This document shows positions 1 through 9,985 of a stretch of 64,000 nucleotides of DNA, piece after piece. A program made the translations under genes and the position numbers. The stretch's first letter is position 1. Every line of letters starts with the position of its first letter. Source of the stretch: Echria macrotheca (taxonomy: Eukaryota; Ascomycota; Sordariomycetes; Sordariales; Schizotheciaceae). Where the stretch lies: the NCBI GenBank assembly GCA_030411725.1, contig MU839843.1, forward strand, positions 620,001 to 684,000, given 5' to 3'. The notes beneath the pieces were generated by a model. The model ran no database searches, was not told where the DNA came from, and worked only from the letters and a program-made list of their open reading frames with translations.

Positions 1-744
1 TGCCATGCGCTGCTGATATTTTATTGATATGGTGTTTTCGACTACCAATGTTCGGGTAGGTACTGCACCGGGTGTGTTAAGCAATTGACAACGGACAATG
101 CATTTGCGGAGCGAACTTTTGACAATTTGCAATTCGGGTTCTCGAGAATTGACGGAAGTTGAGACATTGCGGCTGCAACGAAAGATTGGAATGGCAATAC
201 AGTGCCTTTCGTCCCAACGTCCCTTCAGCCTTGCAATCCGCTCCACCGCGTTGAGCCGCCCGCCACTTGGCGGCCTTTTCTCCCGCTTCATTCTCATCGC
301 CAATGGCACTTTGCGCCAGAAAAAAAAGCCAATTGGACATTGACAAAAGCATTATGTACTGTGCCCTGAGCCCACCCCGTCTACGTCCCTCGCGGTTCCC
401 GCGGACGGTGATGATCTTGATCGGCGGCCCAAAAACGTCCTCATCGACGACAACGACAACACAGCCTAGTATTCCAAACCGGCAACCGGACCCGACCACA
501 AGAAAATTCTCTACGATTTCCAATCTGCTCAAGGTCGACACCATCCCGCAATTACCTGCAGACCTATCCAACGTTGGAGATACAACCGAGAACTGACGCG
601 CTGCACCTCCCTCTGCCTTTGTCCCACCTCCTTCAGCCATACCACTTTCAAGTATCTGGTTTTTCATCACACAAAGGAAAAAAGTCCACCCCACCCTCGA
701 GAGCTAAATCCATCCGAGTGTTGTTGCAAGGGCAAAAGATAAAC
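1..744. other. Left-edge intergenic region
   Basis: No gene could be supported here. Both strands have mid-sized open frames (up to about 205 codons on the minus strand), but the longest uses GTG as its first codon, shows no recognisable motif, and has low-complexity runs of Val and Gly/Arg. The stretch ends at the terminator of the tRNA-Asn gene. Confidence 0.5.
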
Positions 745-751
745 AAAAAAA
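745..751 (-). terminator. Oligo-T terminator of tRNA-Asn
   Basis: Seven consecutive A on the plus strand, that is T7 on the transcribed strand, begin four bases after the tRNA 3' end. This is the usual RNA polymerase III stop. Confidence 0.75.
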
Positions 752-755
752 GGAG

Positions 756-829
756 CTCCTCCGGTAAGGATCGAACTTACAGCCTCCAGATTAACAGTCT
801 GACGCGCTAGCCAATTGCGCCACGGAGGA
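756..829 (-). tRNA. tRNA-Asn (GTT)
   Basis: The minus strand folds as a complete 74-nt cloverleaf. The 7-bp acceptor stem pairs TCCTCCG with CGGAGGA. The D-loop contains AATTGG. The anticodon stem-loop reads CAGACTGTTAATCTG with anticodon GTT, and the T-loop has the B-box form GTTCGATCC. There is no intron, unlike the other two tRNA genes in the window. A T7 run follows immediately. CCA is not encoded, as expected in a eukaryote. Confidence 0.96.
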
Positions 830-1143
830 TTGACAACTGATGAGTTGTCTACCCATTGAGTTGGAAACAGTGCCTGCTATTCCACATTATAGCTGGGAAC
901 ACACCGCTAAGTCTAGAACAAAGTTGCTTGTCCTCCGCGTCCCGCCGCATCCACATTTCAACTCACCAGCTCCAGGCACACCAACAATGCTATATCTCAG
1001 TCAGTATAATTGTCCGACTCCACAGATCTGCATCACAAATTGAACCCCAAGAAAACATCCTCACTGCACAGGCAAACATTCGTGAACAACTGACATTGTA
1101 TTGTCACAGCATCTCGGTGCAGCAACGTTGTGGTATCCATAGA
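830..1143. other. Spacer between tRNA-Asn and the SDA1 stop
   Basis: No gene was seen. The sequence next to the SDA1 stop is presumably its 3' untranslated region. Plus-strand open frames starting here are shadows running antisense into SDA1. Confidence 0.5.
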
Positions 1144-3555
1144 CTACATGCCATTCCTCCTCCTCCCGCCACTCTTACTCCTCGCCACGTGCGCCTTCAG
1201 CGTTCTCCTCGTCTCCACAAGAGACCGCTTGTTCTTCGCCCGCGCCTTGCCAATCGTCATGAGGAAGTTCTTCTTGCGCGCCTTCTCCTTGTTCGTCGAA
1301 CTCTTGCCCTCCGCCTCCTTCTTGGACTTCCGGATAGCCTGCGTCGACTTGTGCTCCTCGCGAGATGGTTTGCCCTCCTTGGCCAGGGCCACCCTCTCCT
1401 CCTTGGTCGATTTCTTGCCCAGCTGCGCAGGAAGCTCGATATCGTCCGCCGTGACGCCTTCATCAATATGTTTCGCAATGAGCTCCTTCTGCCTCTTCGA
1501 CTTGCTGCCAAGGGCCTTGTCGACCTGTGCTTCTCTGCGGAGCTCCTGCAACTTGGCCAGATCTGCCGGCGTGAGGATCGTCGTCGTGGCGAGCTTCGAT
1601 AACCTCGTCGCTTCGGCTGCATCCTTAGCGGTCTCTTCATCCACAAGGTCTGGAACCTCAGAATCGGTCCTCTGTCGTTTCTTCGCCGGTTCATCTTCCT
1701 CAGAATCGCTGACATTGATCCAGCCCGTGGAAGAATCATCGCTATCCGACGACCCAATTTCCCACTCGTCGGAATTAAACCCATCATCGTCAGAGTCCTT
1801 ATCCTCATCCCCCTCAACATCATTCTCGGCACGCTTCTTCTCCTTTTGCTCCTCTTTGTATTTTTCGAGAAGCTCGATACCCTCGATACCGCCCTGCTCT
1901 TCCTCGCCAAATTTCCGCTGCTTGACCTCCCCGGAGCGAAGCCCCATGGTTGCCTCCTTGCCGCGGTACTTCTTCTGCAGGAGTTCCGGATACACCTCCC
2001 GATATAGAGACTGAAGACCCTTGGCGGCCATCACCACGCCCTTGTCCTTGCTCCTCTGGTACATCACCAAGTCCTGGAGAAGCGTTTCGTTCATACAGAG
2101 GGGTTGCCGAATCGCGATCTCGCGGATGGCATTGATGCCTGCAGCTGCAACCTCGGACGCTGACGCCTCCGACACAAACTCATTGGCGATCTTGACCACC
2201 AGCGGCTCAATGGCATCTGGCGGTACCAGGTTATGTGTCCCCTGGGCCAGGGACGCAAGGAACGATGTGACATTCGCCTGCTTGGGCGTGAGGTACCGGG
2301 CGAACCAAGAGTAGAGCGAGATGATTGTGAGCTTGTGCAAACCGACCAGCCGCGTGACAAGCTGGAGCACAAGCAGTTTGTTCTCGAGGGTGAACTTGTT
2401 CTTGGTGTTTTGGAGATGTTTCTGGAACAGTTTCTCCGCAAACCCCTGGGGATCATGTATGAGATGCAGGGCGGAAAAGTTCAGTGGGTGTGGTGCGTTC
2501 TTCTTCCGTTCTTGCCTGGTGGGTGTTAGATCATATCTGCAGTCCCAACAAGTCCACGTACCTCTTGACTTTCTCCATTGCCTTCTCCACCGCCTTGGCC
2601 CGCTTCTTGGTCTTCTTGTTGATGCCCGACTGGTGCTTGATCTTCTTAATGTCAACGTCTTCGTCACTCGAGTCATCTTCCAGCTCTTCTCGCTCCTTGT
2701 CTCCTCCCAGGAAGAAACGCACGCCCCCGACAACGACCTTCTCATTGTCGCTCAGACAGGCCTCCTTCATGACGTCGCAAGGCTTCGCGTCGGTCCATAT
2801 TTGGCGGCGCCACAGTTCTCTCGTGATTCTTGTAGCCCACATGCCCTTGGTCGAGGTTCGATCGGAGGTTACGAGATTGTGAAGAACGGTCTGGATCGTG
2901 CGGTTGAGGCGGTGGTTTGTCGTCTTCGAGTTCGACTCCCTCAGGTCGCTGATGATCTTCGTATACAAGAGGGACCGGAGGGTCTTGCTTGGTGTCTGAG
3001 TGGACCAAAGTCAGCGCAAGCTGGCAACATCACACGCCAGCAACCTACCGAGATCAAAATCGGGAACAGGGTCGTCAGCAAGCTGGTCGAGTCGATCACG
3101 TCTTTCCTCCGGAGCAACACCAGACTGCCGACAACCTTCTCGCGCAGTTCCTTGTCGAGGATCGCATGGTGGCGATTGAGCAATTCCTTCAGGTGGTCGG
3201 GGTAAGCGGCGGTGAGGTCGGGGTAGAGGTCGGCGACGTGCGCGACGAGATCGACGAGGTCGTGGAACTTCTTGATATCGTCGCCTGACGCCGTCGACGG
3301 GGAAGAGATAAAAATCTGTCGCTGGGCGTCGTATGCAAGCCACTGGGAAAATTAGCACCTGGATTGCGCGAACATCGAGCTCGGGACTACCTGGTCGTAA
3401 AATTCCTGGGCATAGGACCTGCGACAAGTCAGCAATTGGTGGAAGCAGTATGTGCGCGCGACGCAGGCTTACTTGGGATCTCTCCGGATCTTGTACTGCA
3501 AGTTGACAAGATCCGCCTCGACTTTTTCGAGCGCAGCGACCTTGCGTTTTACCAT
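1144..3555 (-). CDS. SDA1: SDA1-family 60S ribosome biogenesis protein
   Basis: Five exons on the minus strand: 3555-3473, 3418-3391, 3342-3049, 2995-2562 and 2515-1144. They give 736 codons in one frame, with introns of 54, 48, 53 and 46 nt, all GT...AG. The product matches Sda1 along its length: an N-terminal helical region starting MVKRKVAALEK, then YTKIISDLRESN, a block ending GVRFFLGGDKER, the SDA1 core LHLIHDPQGFAEKLF, an acidic D/E/S-rich stretch, and a basic tail KKNFLMTIGKA...SLVETRRTLKAH. Sda1 family proteins act in the nucleolus and nucleus in maturation and export of the pre-60S subunit, and in yeast the protein is also linked to G1 progression and actin organisation. The start is the first ATG after an in-frame stop and matches the conserved MVKRK beginning. 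The 28-nt exon 2 is unusually short but is needed to keep the frame. Confidence 0.93.
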
Positions 3556-3929
3556 CTTGTCGTCGCTAGCGGGTGGTTTTTGAAGCGCAATGCTGTCGAG
3601 TTTTTCGCTTTTCCGTTCCTGCAGAACTTCTTATCGCTTATCGAACTTTTTAGTGGGGCCAGCGCCAAGATTTGCGGGGCTCAGCGGGGAATTCGTCGAT
3701 GCCAGCCCCCGTTCGAGAAGCACCTCAGGCGTGTTCAAGGAGAGCAGATTCAAATTCTAAAGGGCAATCATAGAGGAATTGAAAGTAGTGGATTGTGTTA
3801 AAACTATAGACGCTATGTTGCATACACAGAGACGATAACCGTATGCCCCAAGACGAGGCTCTCCATTGCAGCTCACTAGGTACCTGTGAGATAAGGCCGA
3901 GCTTCCTCATGAAGGCACAGCAAAACAGC
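3556..3929. other. SDA1 upstream region
   Basis: No gene was seen between the SDA1 start and the tRNA-Lys terminator. This must hold the SDA1 promoter. The palindrome AGGTACCT occurs at 3878-3885, one of several such sites in spacers of this window. Confidence 0.45.
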
Positions 3930-3935
3930 AAAAAA
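3930..3935 (-). terminator. Oligo-T terminator of tRNA-Lys
   Basis: Six T on the minus strand, about 25 nt beyond the tRNA 3' end. This is a plausible RNA polymerase III stop. Confidence 0.6.
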
Positions 3936-3960
3936 GAAAGCCGAGTTTCGACGGGAATTG

Positions 3961-4051
3961 AGCCCGACGTGGGGGTCGAACCCACAACCTTGAGATGAGT
4001 GAAATTCTCCTCTTTAAGAGTCTCACGCTCTACCGATTGAGCTAGCCGGGC
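3961..4051 (-). tRNA. tRNA-Lys (CTT) with an 18-nt intron
   Basis: The minus strand gives a complete cloverleaf once 18 nt are removed one base 3' of the anticodon. The acceptor stem pairs GCCCGGC with GTCGGGC, with one G-T pair. The anticodon arm is TGAGA-CTCTTA(intron)A-TCTCA, and the B box is GGTTCGACCCC. The gene is 91 nt, and the mature tRNA is 73 nt before CCA addition. The intron lies at the canonical 37/38 position and would be removed by the tRNA splicing endonuclease. Confidence 0.95.
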
Positions 4052-4321
4052 GAACGGCGTTGCTCGGCTGTTGTTGAATGGGGGTCAGTTATTTGTCTTT
4101 ATGACATGCTGGTTCTGGTGGGAGGCATGTGTGCGGTGGGTCCTTGGGCGGTGAAGCAGATAAGCTACCCGATAGGGTTTGCATCGAGACAGTTTTCTGC
4201 ATTGATTCGACAGGCAGAATATTTGTAGTTGGGTCAATGATTTGTGACAATCTCGTTTCGATGGTAGGAACAACGACACTGGATTCTCTTGCTACATACT
4301 CTTGCTGAGTTCTCCCCCCAA

Positions 4322-5446
4322 CTACGCCTCCGTCACATACTCAAGCAAACTCTCCAGCAACTCCAAGCTCTGGTGGTCCGCAATGGCCGCACAGTGCCTC
4401 GCCGTCATAATATCGACCTGCTCCTTCGGTTGCATCGCCGGCGGGGTGAGCGCCCAAGCAAACCCATGCAGATGATGCTTGCGATACTCGTCCCAGACAT
4501 CCTTCCTCGCCAGCTTCGGCCCGCCCGCCGCGTGCAGCGCAGCCAAGTAGTGCTCAAACAGCTCGACCTCGCTAGCCCTCCTATCCTCGATCGTCAACGC
4601 TCCCGTGATGAAGTATGTCACGTCATGTAGGAACGAGTTCGCATGCAAGCCCTGCCAGTCCAAAAACCCCGGCTCGCCGGCGGGCGTAACGAACGTGTTG
4701 CCGACGTGCGCGTCGCCGTGCGCAACGGCGACATGGGCCGGGTTGGTCGTCCGCCACAGCGTCTTGAAGGCGCGGATGATGCGCAGCCGGTCCTTCATGT
4801 GCTCCGGCACCGAGGGCGGGCAAGCCACTGCGTCGTAGAAGCGCTTCGCCCACTCCGACTCGACCATCATTGACAGGATCACCTCCCGCAGAGAGAGGCC
4901 CTCCTTGAGCCATGGGAATTTGGCGGGCTCGGCACCCCATGTACGTGCGTGCAGAAGGGCGAGCTGCTCGACGCCGGCGCGGACCCGGGATACCGGCCAA
5001 GCATTGAGCGGGTTGCCAAACGTATAGCGCTTGGCCTTGAGGTCGTCCAGCACGACGATGCCCTGGCCGCTAACCGTGTCGCTACCGCAGTACCAGACGG
5101 GAGGGAGCCGCATCGGCACTATCGGGGCGATGTAGTAGAAGAACTCGGCTTCGCGGCGGTACACGGCGTTCAGCGCAGGATGCAGCTTGACTAGCGCCGG
5201 ATTAAAGCCACCTTTGACACAAACATGGGTTGGCAGCGTCGAGGCATCGCTGCTGTCCTCGTATGCCAACTTGTAAAGGAGCTTGCTGGCCGTTCCATGG
5301 ATGGGCTCGACGAGTTCCGCGGAACCGACGGGCCTACCGAGAATCTTGGAGAACCACGCGGGGGTGACGTTGTCGACGACCACGGGCAGCGCGTCTGAAG
5401 AGTCGAGAGCACCTTTGGGGCCGGGAGGGGGGGCTGGGAACGACAT
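4322..5446 (-). CDS. Aminoglycoside/ecdysteroid-kinase-like phosphotransferase
   Basis: A single-exon gene of 374 aa beginning at a true ATG. The fold is that of protein-kinase-like small-molecule kinases (APH/EcKinase/CHK group). Visible elements are HVCVKGG (about residues 74-80, with the likely ATP-binding Lys78), the catalytic-loop motif VAHGDAHVGNTF (241-252, Asp245 as base) and the metal-binding FLDWQG (261-266). The length is normal for the family. Members phosphorylate hydroxyl groups of small molecules; some detoxify, and the substrate cannot be told from sequence. No signal peptide or membrane segment is visible, so it is probably cytosolic. A TATA-like box lies about 70 bp upstream. 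Family assignment is secure; the substrate is unknown. Confidence 0.87.
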   Translation of the reverse strand: MSFPAPPPGPKGALDSSDALPVVVDNVTPAWFSKILGRPVGSAELVEPIHGTASKLLYKLAYEDSSDASTLPTHVCVKGGFNPALVKLHPALNAVYRREAEFFYYIAPIVPMRLPPVWYCGSDTVSGQGIVVLDDLKAKRYTFGNPLNAWPVSRVRAGVEQLALLHARTWGAEPAKFPWLKEGLSLREVILSMMVESEWAKRFYDAVACPPSVPEHMKDRLRIIRAFKTLWRTTNPAHVAVAHGDAHVGNTFVTPAGEPGFLDWQGLHANSFLHDVTYFITGALTIEDRRASEVELFEHYLAALHAAGGPKLARKDVWDEYRKHHLHGFAWALTPPAMQPKEQVDIMTARHCAAIADHQSLELLESLLEYVTEA

Positions 5447-5515
5447 GCTGCTTCAGGTTGAGATCTGTGACTTGCACTGACTCAAAAACAGGAGCTCTTG
5501 AAGGAATATATACGA

Positions 5516-5523
5516 GCCACCCC
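5516..5523 (-). promoter_or_regulatory. TATA-like box of the kinase-like gene
   Basis: The minus strand reads TATATATT about 70 bp upstream of the ATG at 5446. Position and sequence fit a core promoter. The rest of the 5447-5800 spacer shows no gene. Confidence 0.4.
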
Positions 5524-5800
5524 TCCGGGACCTACTCTTAGGCAGCAGTGTTTCTGTCTTGGGTTGTTGGGTATCCATTCAGATATGGGGGCTCCCGCAG
5601 TAGCTAGCCCACTAGTGTGGGAGTTTTCCTTGACATAAATCTTGGCAGTCCGTTGGCTCCATACTACTCTCCGCCCGTGGGATGTCACTAGTTCCTGCAT
5701 TATGGTCATGCAGACGACTACCTATCACCTGCATATTGTTATGTAAGGTATACGACAACTGTCTTCAGATCTCTCACTTACAACACCAGAGCGTACCTAA

Positions 5801-6871
5801 TCATCCCGATTTATACGCCGCGAAATCCACACCAATAGCCTCACTCACACGCTCCACAATCTCCGCTGCCCTCCCCTCCACATCCCCATCCACGTCGATT
5901 CGGATCTTCATTTCACGATCCAGCGTCCCCCACCCCGTCTCCTTCTGAGAACTCCCGCCCGGCACCGGAAAACTAGTCATGGTCCTCGGATCAAGCGGCC
6001 GTAGCACAGGCAATTCCTCCCCGTCTTCCTCCTCATCGTCATCCCAAGGTTCAACATACAGCGGCACAAAAATCACACCAATGCCGTACTCGCCGACCGC
6101 GGTGCGAATCGACGTCTTGTGCCACGGCTCGAGCTCGGGGTGGGTCAGGACCATGAGCACCGGATTCGCGCGCCGTTTCCTCTCCTCCTCGGACAGGGTG
6201 AAGGTGGCGTTCATGCTGCCCCTGGACGCCGCGATCGACTGGAACGTGCTGGTCACGGGATGTCCTGCTTGCTGCTGCTGAGCGCGATATGGCGAGGTAG
6301 GCGCCGGCTCGTTCGGGTTGGCCAGGGACGACGAGGCCAGCGATGCAACCGAGGCGATGGAGCTCGCCGATCCGCGACGGCTGCTGCTTGTGCTGCGCGA
6401 GGCCGACGAGGTCGAGGAGCCGCCGAAGCCGGTGAAGCCCTCTGTCGCGGGGCGGGATTCCTCGGGGAAGAGGAGGCCGGTGCGTGTCATTTTGGCGAGC
6501 CACTGCGGGTTTAGTAGGGGAGTTTAATAACCGACCCGGCCATAGATTTTTTTTGCCTTGGGGAAGTGCTACCAGGGAAATAGGGGTCTCACCATCCGCT
6601 GGTATCGCGCCTTCTTCTGCGCATCCGACGCGGACACGCTGGCGGCTTTTGCTGATGACTGGTGCACGCTGTCGCCGTGGTCGAGCGGGCAGGACAGGGC
6701 GCTGGACACAGACCGGGCGATGGCCAGCTTGCCTGCGACGCCGGTGCTGCCCATGATGAGGACTATGTACTTGGACGGCTTGCGCGAGAGCTCGGCCTCG
6801 TCATCCTTGTCGGGGAGCCGGTGCAGGAGAACCTGCGGCGTGGGAGGGCGTGGCGGGATTGTGGCGTCCAT
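5801..6871 (-). CDS. P-loop NTPase-like protein of unknown function
   Basis: Two exons, 6871-6593 and 6502-5801, joined across a 90-nt intron (GTGAGA...CCGCAG), encode 326 aa. The N-terminal part has a strand-loop-helix reading IVLIMGSTGVAGKLAIARSV (about residues 36-55), which resembles the Walker A of gluconate/shikimate-kinase-like proteins. The residue after GK is Leu rather than Ser or Thr, which weakens a simple kinase assignment. A Ser-rich, probably disordered linker (about 105-170) follows, then a second folded-looking block with NPVLMVLTHPELEPWH and GIGVIFVPLYVEPWDDDEE. The start MDATIPP is preferred over upstream in-frame sequence because of its context. The linked halves suggest one P-loop domain with an inserted low-complexity region. 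I do not recognise a characterised homologue. Confidence 0.8.
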
Positions 6872-7274
6872 TTGGTGGTGATGGAAGGCGAGGATGAAGG
6901 TGAGTTGTGAGTGATGGGGGGACTCGTAATCGGGTGCGGGGTGATGAGTCTCATGAAATGCCGGTGCCGATCTGGGGTGTAATCCTTCCGGGAGGAGAAA
7001 CAAGTGAAAGCAGGGTTGGGGTTGGTTTATTGGACTCCGGTAGGTCGCAGATACTGGTCCCCGTGTTATGGGCCGCATTGTGCTACCTGGAGAGGGTTGC
7101 GAAGGACCGGCGGAAATAAGCGTTGAGTGGTGGACGGTTCATGCAAAGGGAAGTCGTCTTCTCAAATGAGCTCTCCCAGAAGACGAGGGGTTCCGGGAAG
7201 ATACACGCGGCACAAACTGCAGTCTAAGCACAGTTACATGTGAATCTAAGGTGCTAAGCTTCTAGTAGTAGCAT
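6872..7274. other. Upstream region of the P-loop gene
   Basis: No gene was seen. It presumably holds the promoter of the minus-strand P-loop gene. Confidence 0.4.
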
Positions 7275-7476
7275 TCACTCTGCTGGCGGCTCTCGCGTTG
7301 CCATCAGCTCCTCGGCACATTCCTTGACCTTCTTCCACCACTCCGTGAACTGCTCGGTAAGGTATCCGTCGCATTGATATAGCTAGGTTGTTCCAGTAAG
7401 ATAGATCGCCCTGCAAATGCGACAGGAATAGGCGGCCAAGTTGTCCAGGGCGGGCTGGGTAAGAGTGCTCTTGAAA
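7275..7476 (-). pseudogene. Probable gene remnant (C-terminal exon fragment)
   Basis: One minus-strand frame contains a protein-like stretch reading TLTQPALDNLAAYSCRIC, and another frame just downstream reads YLTEQFTEWWKKVKECAEEL before a stop. Both look like real coding sequence and unlike the surrounding noise. They sit in different frames, and no convincing exon chain or ATG was found upstream. The Trp-rich helix near the end resembles C-termini of fungal aminoglycoside-phosphotransferase-like proteins, but that is a weak impression. The most likely reading is the decayed end of a gene, or the last exons of a gene whose 5' part I could not assemble. Confidence 0.3.
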
Positions 7477-8148
7477 GGAGAATGGCTTTGTTCATCAACA
7501 ATCAATCCTCTCATTTTATCACGTAGTCATGGTGGGTTAAACAACTCACCTGTTATTGGCCAAAAGACGATTTCCACGTCTCAATACTCCGTATGGCACT
7601 GCTAGAGACGGTACCGGATACACGAGAAAAGCGTGCGAAACGGAGTGAATGAGTAAGAAGCCAAAGGATAGGTCCATACAGTGGTAAAAGGCAGGCCAAC
7701 TTAGTGGTATGATTGTTGCCGTTGTAATAAAGGAACTATCCGAACATGGGCTCCTTAGAAGGACCCCGGAAGCCCCCAGCCCCTGGATCATCAAGCGTGT
7801 TCCTGACGCCCCAAGGTACAGGAGCTCCGGGTCTCTGGCTTTCAACAGGCCGGTTTGCCAGGACCCCACTGGGTTCGACATCGAGACCCAGGTGACCACT
7901 TGGCGCCTGAGTCTTCAAGTAGGTACCTACCTGGAACAATTCGTGACACTACGCCCCTGATTTCGTCTTAAGACTCTGTTGAGACTGTCTTGGATTGTTC
8001 TAGGAAGGTCTTGAAAAACGTTTTCGAGCTCTCTCGTCTCCTCCTGTGATATACTTTCCTGAAGAGACGAGTTCAGTCATTATTGAACGAAGGATCTCCG
8101 GCATGGCGTGCTCGGTAGCGCGAGAAACGGGTTAAGTGACACTGTTTC
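7477..8148. other. Intergenic region
   Basis: No convincing gene. It holds a perfect 12-bp palindrome GTAGGTACCTAC at 7919-7930. A 117-codon minus-strand frame (7546-7899) is open but shows no family motif. Confidence 0.4.
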
Positions 8149-8415
8149 TTATTTATTAGGATATACTGCCGTCAGGATTCCCTCACCTGCTGTTTCTGGT
8201 CCATATTTATGGGATGCTTCTGGTATCGCTTTACTAGAGCATGTACCGTGATCTCCACTCCGGGATGGTGTTTTTATATGCTCTGCAATCGCGTCCCAGC
8301 CGTGTCCTTCCCGGCGGAGGGAAACCAACATCTCAATTATTTGCGGTTCAGAAAGCTGGAATTCCTTTCTGAGACCTGAGATAATTATGCTTCTAGTGGT
8401 CTCATCGTATCTCCT
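8149..8415 (-). pseudogene. Fragment with a Myb/SANT-like helix pattern
   Basis: A minus-strand frame is open for about 90 codons without a convincing start. Its middle reads LSEPQIIEMLVSLRREGHGW followed by DAIAEHIKTPSRSG. A run of hydrophobic helix residues followed by GHGWDAIAEHI has the look of a Myb/SANT or other helix-turn-helix DNA-binding domain. A GTATGT donor at 8478 and a TAG acceptor at 8416-8418 would frame it as an exon, but I see no upstream coding exon. It could be a decayed gene or part of an unassembled one. Confidence 0.25.
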
Positions 8416-8973
8416 ACTCCCCTACATGTCGTCATCTCATCTACGGTTTACGTAATCCGTGGAACCGTCATACATACCTCTAGGCCCCTATACAGCTCAG
8501 TGAGACGTAAAGAACTAAACTCAGATGAACCCAGTCACAGTTGTCGAGCAAATGCTTGTGTTCAATTTCAACACCGTGGCTCCGGGCCTCTTCCCGACCT
8601 GCCGCTCGCAAAGCCGACGTCACAGGATGCCGTATATATACCCTGCCAAGCTATTGGACGACTATGCCGCTGTCAGTCGGGATTTACGCGGCCCAGACTT
8701 TTTTTGCATCCGCGGAGCCTGGCATCCGGTGCACGCATGACATTCACTTCAGCCGATATTTGACGTGTTAATTTCTCCCGGGCTGGGCCACCCACAATCC
8801 GGACTCCTGTCAGCCACCGTTCGGACGCACACACAGCTGGAAAATCCAATGTATTTACGTTTTGGAGCTCTAGACTACCCAAATTCAAGTATGTACACGA
8901 ACTAGGCCGAGCCTTTCCTCCAGACAATCTTTTTATCCACTCAACCCGCTGACTTTTGCCCACGGTAGAAAAT
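8416..8973. other. Intergenic region downstream of acetylxylan esterase
   Basis: Nothing recognisable. Short plus-strand frames are not supported by any motif or splice pattern. Confidence 0.4.
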
Positions 8974-9900
8974 TTAGCTGAGGATGCCGAAGAACTTGAG
9001 CATGAGCTGCTCGTTGACGGGGGCGGTATGTCCGACGCCCTGGCCAAAGAAGCCCTGCAGCTTGGTGCCGTCGCCGTAGATCATCTGGGTATAAGCGGCC
9101 GAGGGGACACCGGTGACATTCTTGGAGAGCGGGAGACCGAGCACGTTGCTCCACTGCTTGAGAGCCTCATAGGCCGCCTGGGGGCGCACGAGGGTATCGG
9201 CGAGGCCGTGGTAGATCTGCATGCGGGGACGACGGCCGGTGTAGCCCGGGTACGAGTTGTGGACGAAAGCACCCCACTGCTCGGGCGTGTGCTGCAGGCC
9301 CTGGGCGCAGGTCTGGTTGGCGCCGAAGGGGGTGGCCGTCGGGGAACCGGCGAAGCAGGCGTGGGCGACGCCCGAGTAGGCCGCGCCGGCCTCGAAGACA
9401 TCCGGGTACGAGCCGGCCATGACGTTGGTCATCATGCCGCCCGACGACGAACCCATGACGTAGACCCTCTCCCGGTCGCCGTTGTACTTGGCCAGCGTGT
9501 AGTTGACCATGTTGACAATGCCAAGCGCATCGCCGCCCTGGCCGTGCGTGAGACTGGCCACGCTCTGCACGTCCCAGCAGTTGGACTGGTTCGGGGTGCC
9601 AGGGTAGATGAGGATGAAGCCGTTCTGGTCCGCGTACGAGGGGAGCTTGGTCCCGCTATACCAGCCCTGGGCGGTACCACCACAGGGGTGCAGCTGTCCT
9701 TTGTTAGATCTAATACTGCTTCAAGACAGAAGAAGACTTACAGCAACAATCACGGCAGGCTTGGCGGCAACCTTGTCCGGCACGTAGATGTACATGTAGA
9801 TCTTGGTCGGGTTGTTGCCAAAGTCGTTGACTTTCTGCAGCGATGCCGAAAGCGCTGTGGTGGCCGTGGCCACGAGGCCCAAGAGGTTTCGGAGAAGCAT
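8974..9900 (-). CDS. axe1: Acetylxylan esterase, CE1-type (secreted)
   Basis: Two exons, 9900-9742 and 9693-8974, with a 48-nt intron (GTAAGT...GACAG), encode 292 aa. Residues 1-18 form a signal peptide (MLLRNLLGLVATATTALSA). The mature part is the alpha/beta-hydrolase fold of fungal acetylxylan/feruloyl esterases related to PHB depolymerases: LHPCGGTAQGW (oxyanion region), the nucleophile elbow GSSSGG (Ser136), HGLADTLV (Asp219) and GVGHTAP (His275). The enzyme removes acetyl groups from xylan outside the cell, helping xylanases degrade plant hemicellulose. There is no C-terminal CBM1 cellulose-binding module, although one occurs in some relatives. Length is normal for the catalytic domain alone. 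A TATA-like box lies 78 bp upstream. A feruloyl esterase of the same family cannot be fully excluded. Confidence 0.93.
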
Positions 9901-9977
9901 GGTGTCGGTGTTGAGTGTTGCAACTGCTGGCTTATTTCCCAACCGATCGTGATGACTGAGAAGCAGGAACCCTGGAC

Positions 9978-9985
9978 TTATTATA
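9978..9985 (-). promoter_or_regulatory. TATA-like box of the acetylxylan esterase gene
   Basis: The minus strand reads TATAATAA about 78 bp upstream of the ATG, a typical core-promoter distance for fungal secreted-enzyme genes. Confidence 0.45.

Noticed and set aside
77..694. A 205-codon minus-strand open frame at the left edge
   Set aside because: It begins with GTG, shows no motif, signal or splice context, and has homopolymer-like residue runs; chance is more likely.
856..2014. Long plus-strand frames opposite SDA1
   Set aside because: They are antisense shadows of a well-supported gene and have no independent motifs.
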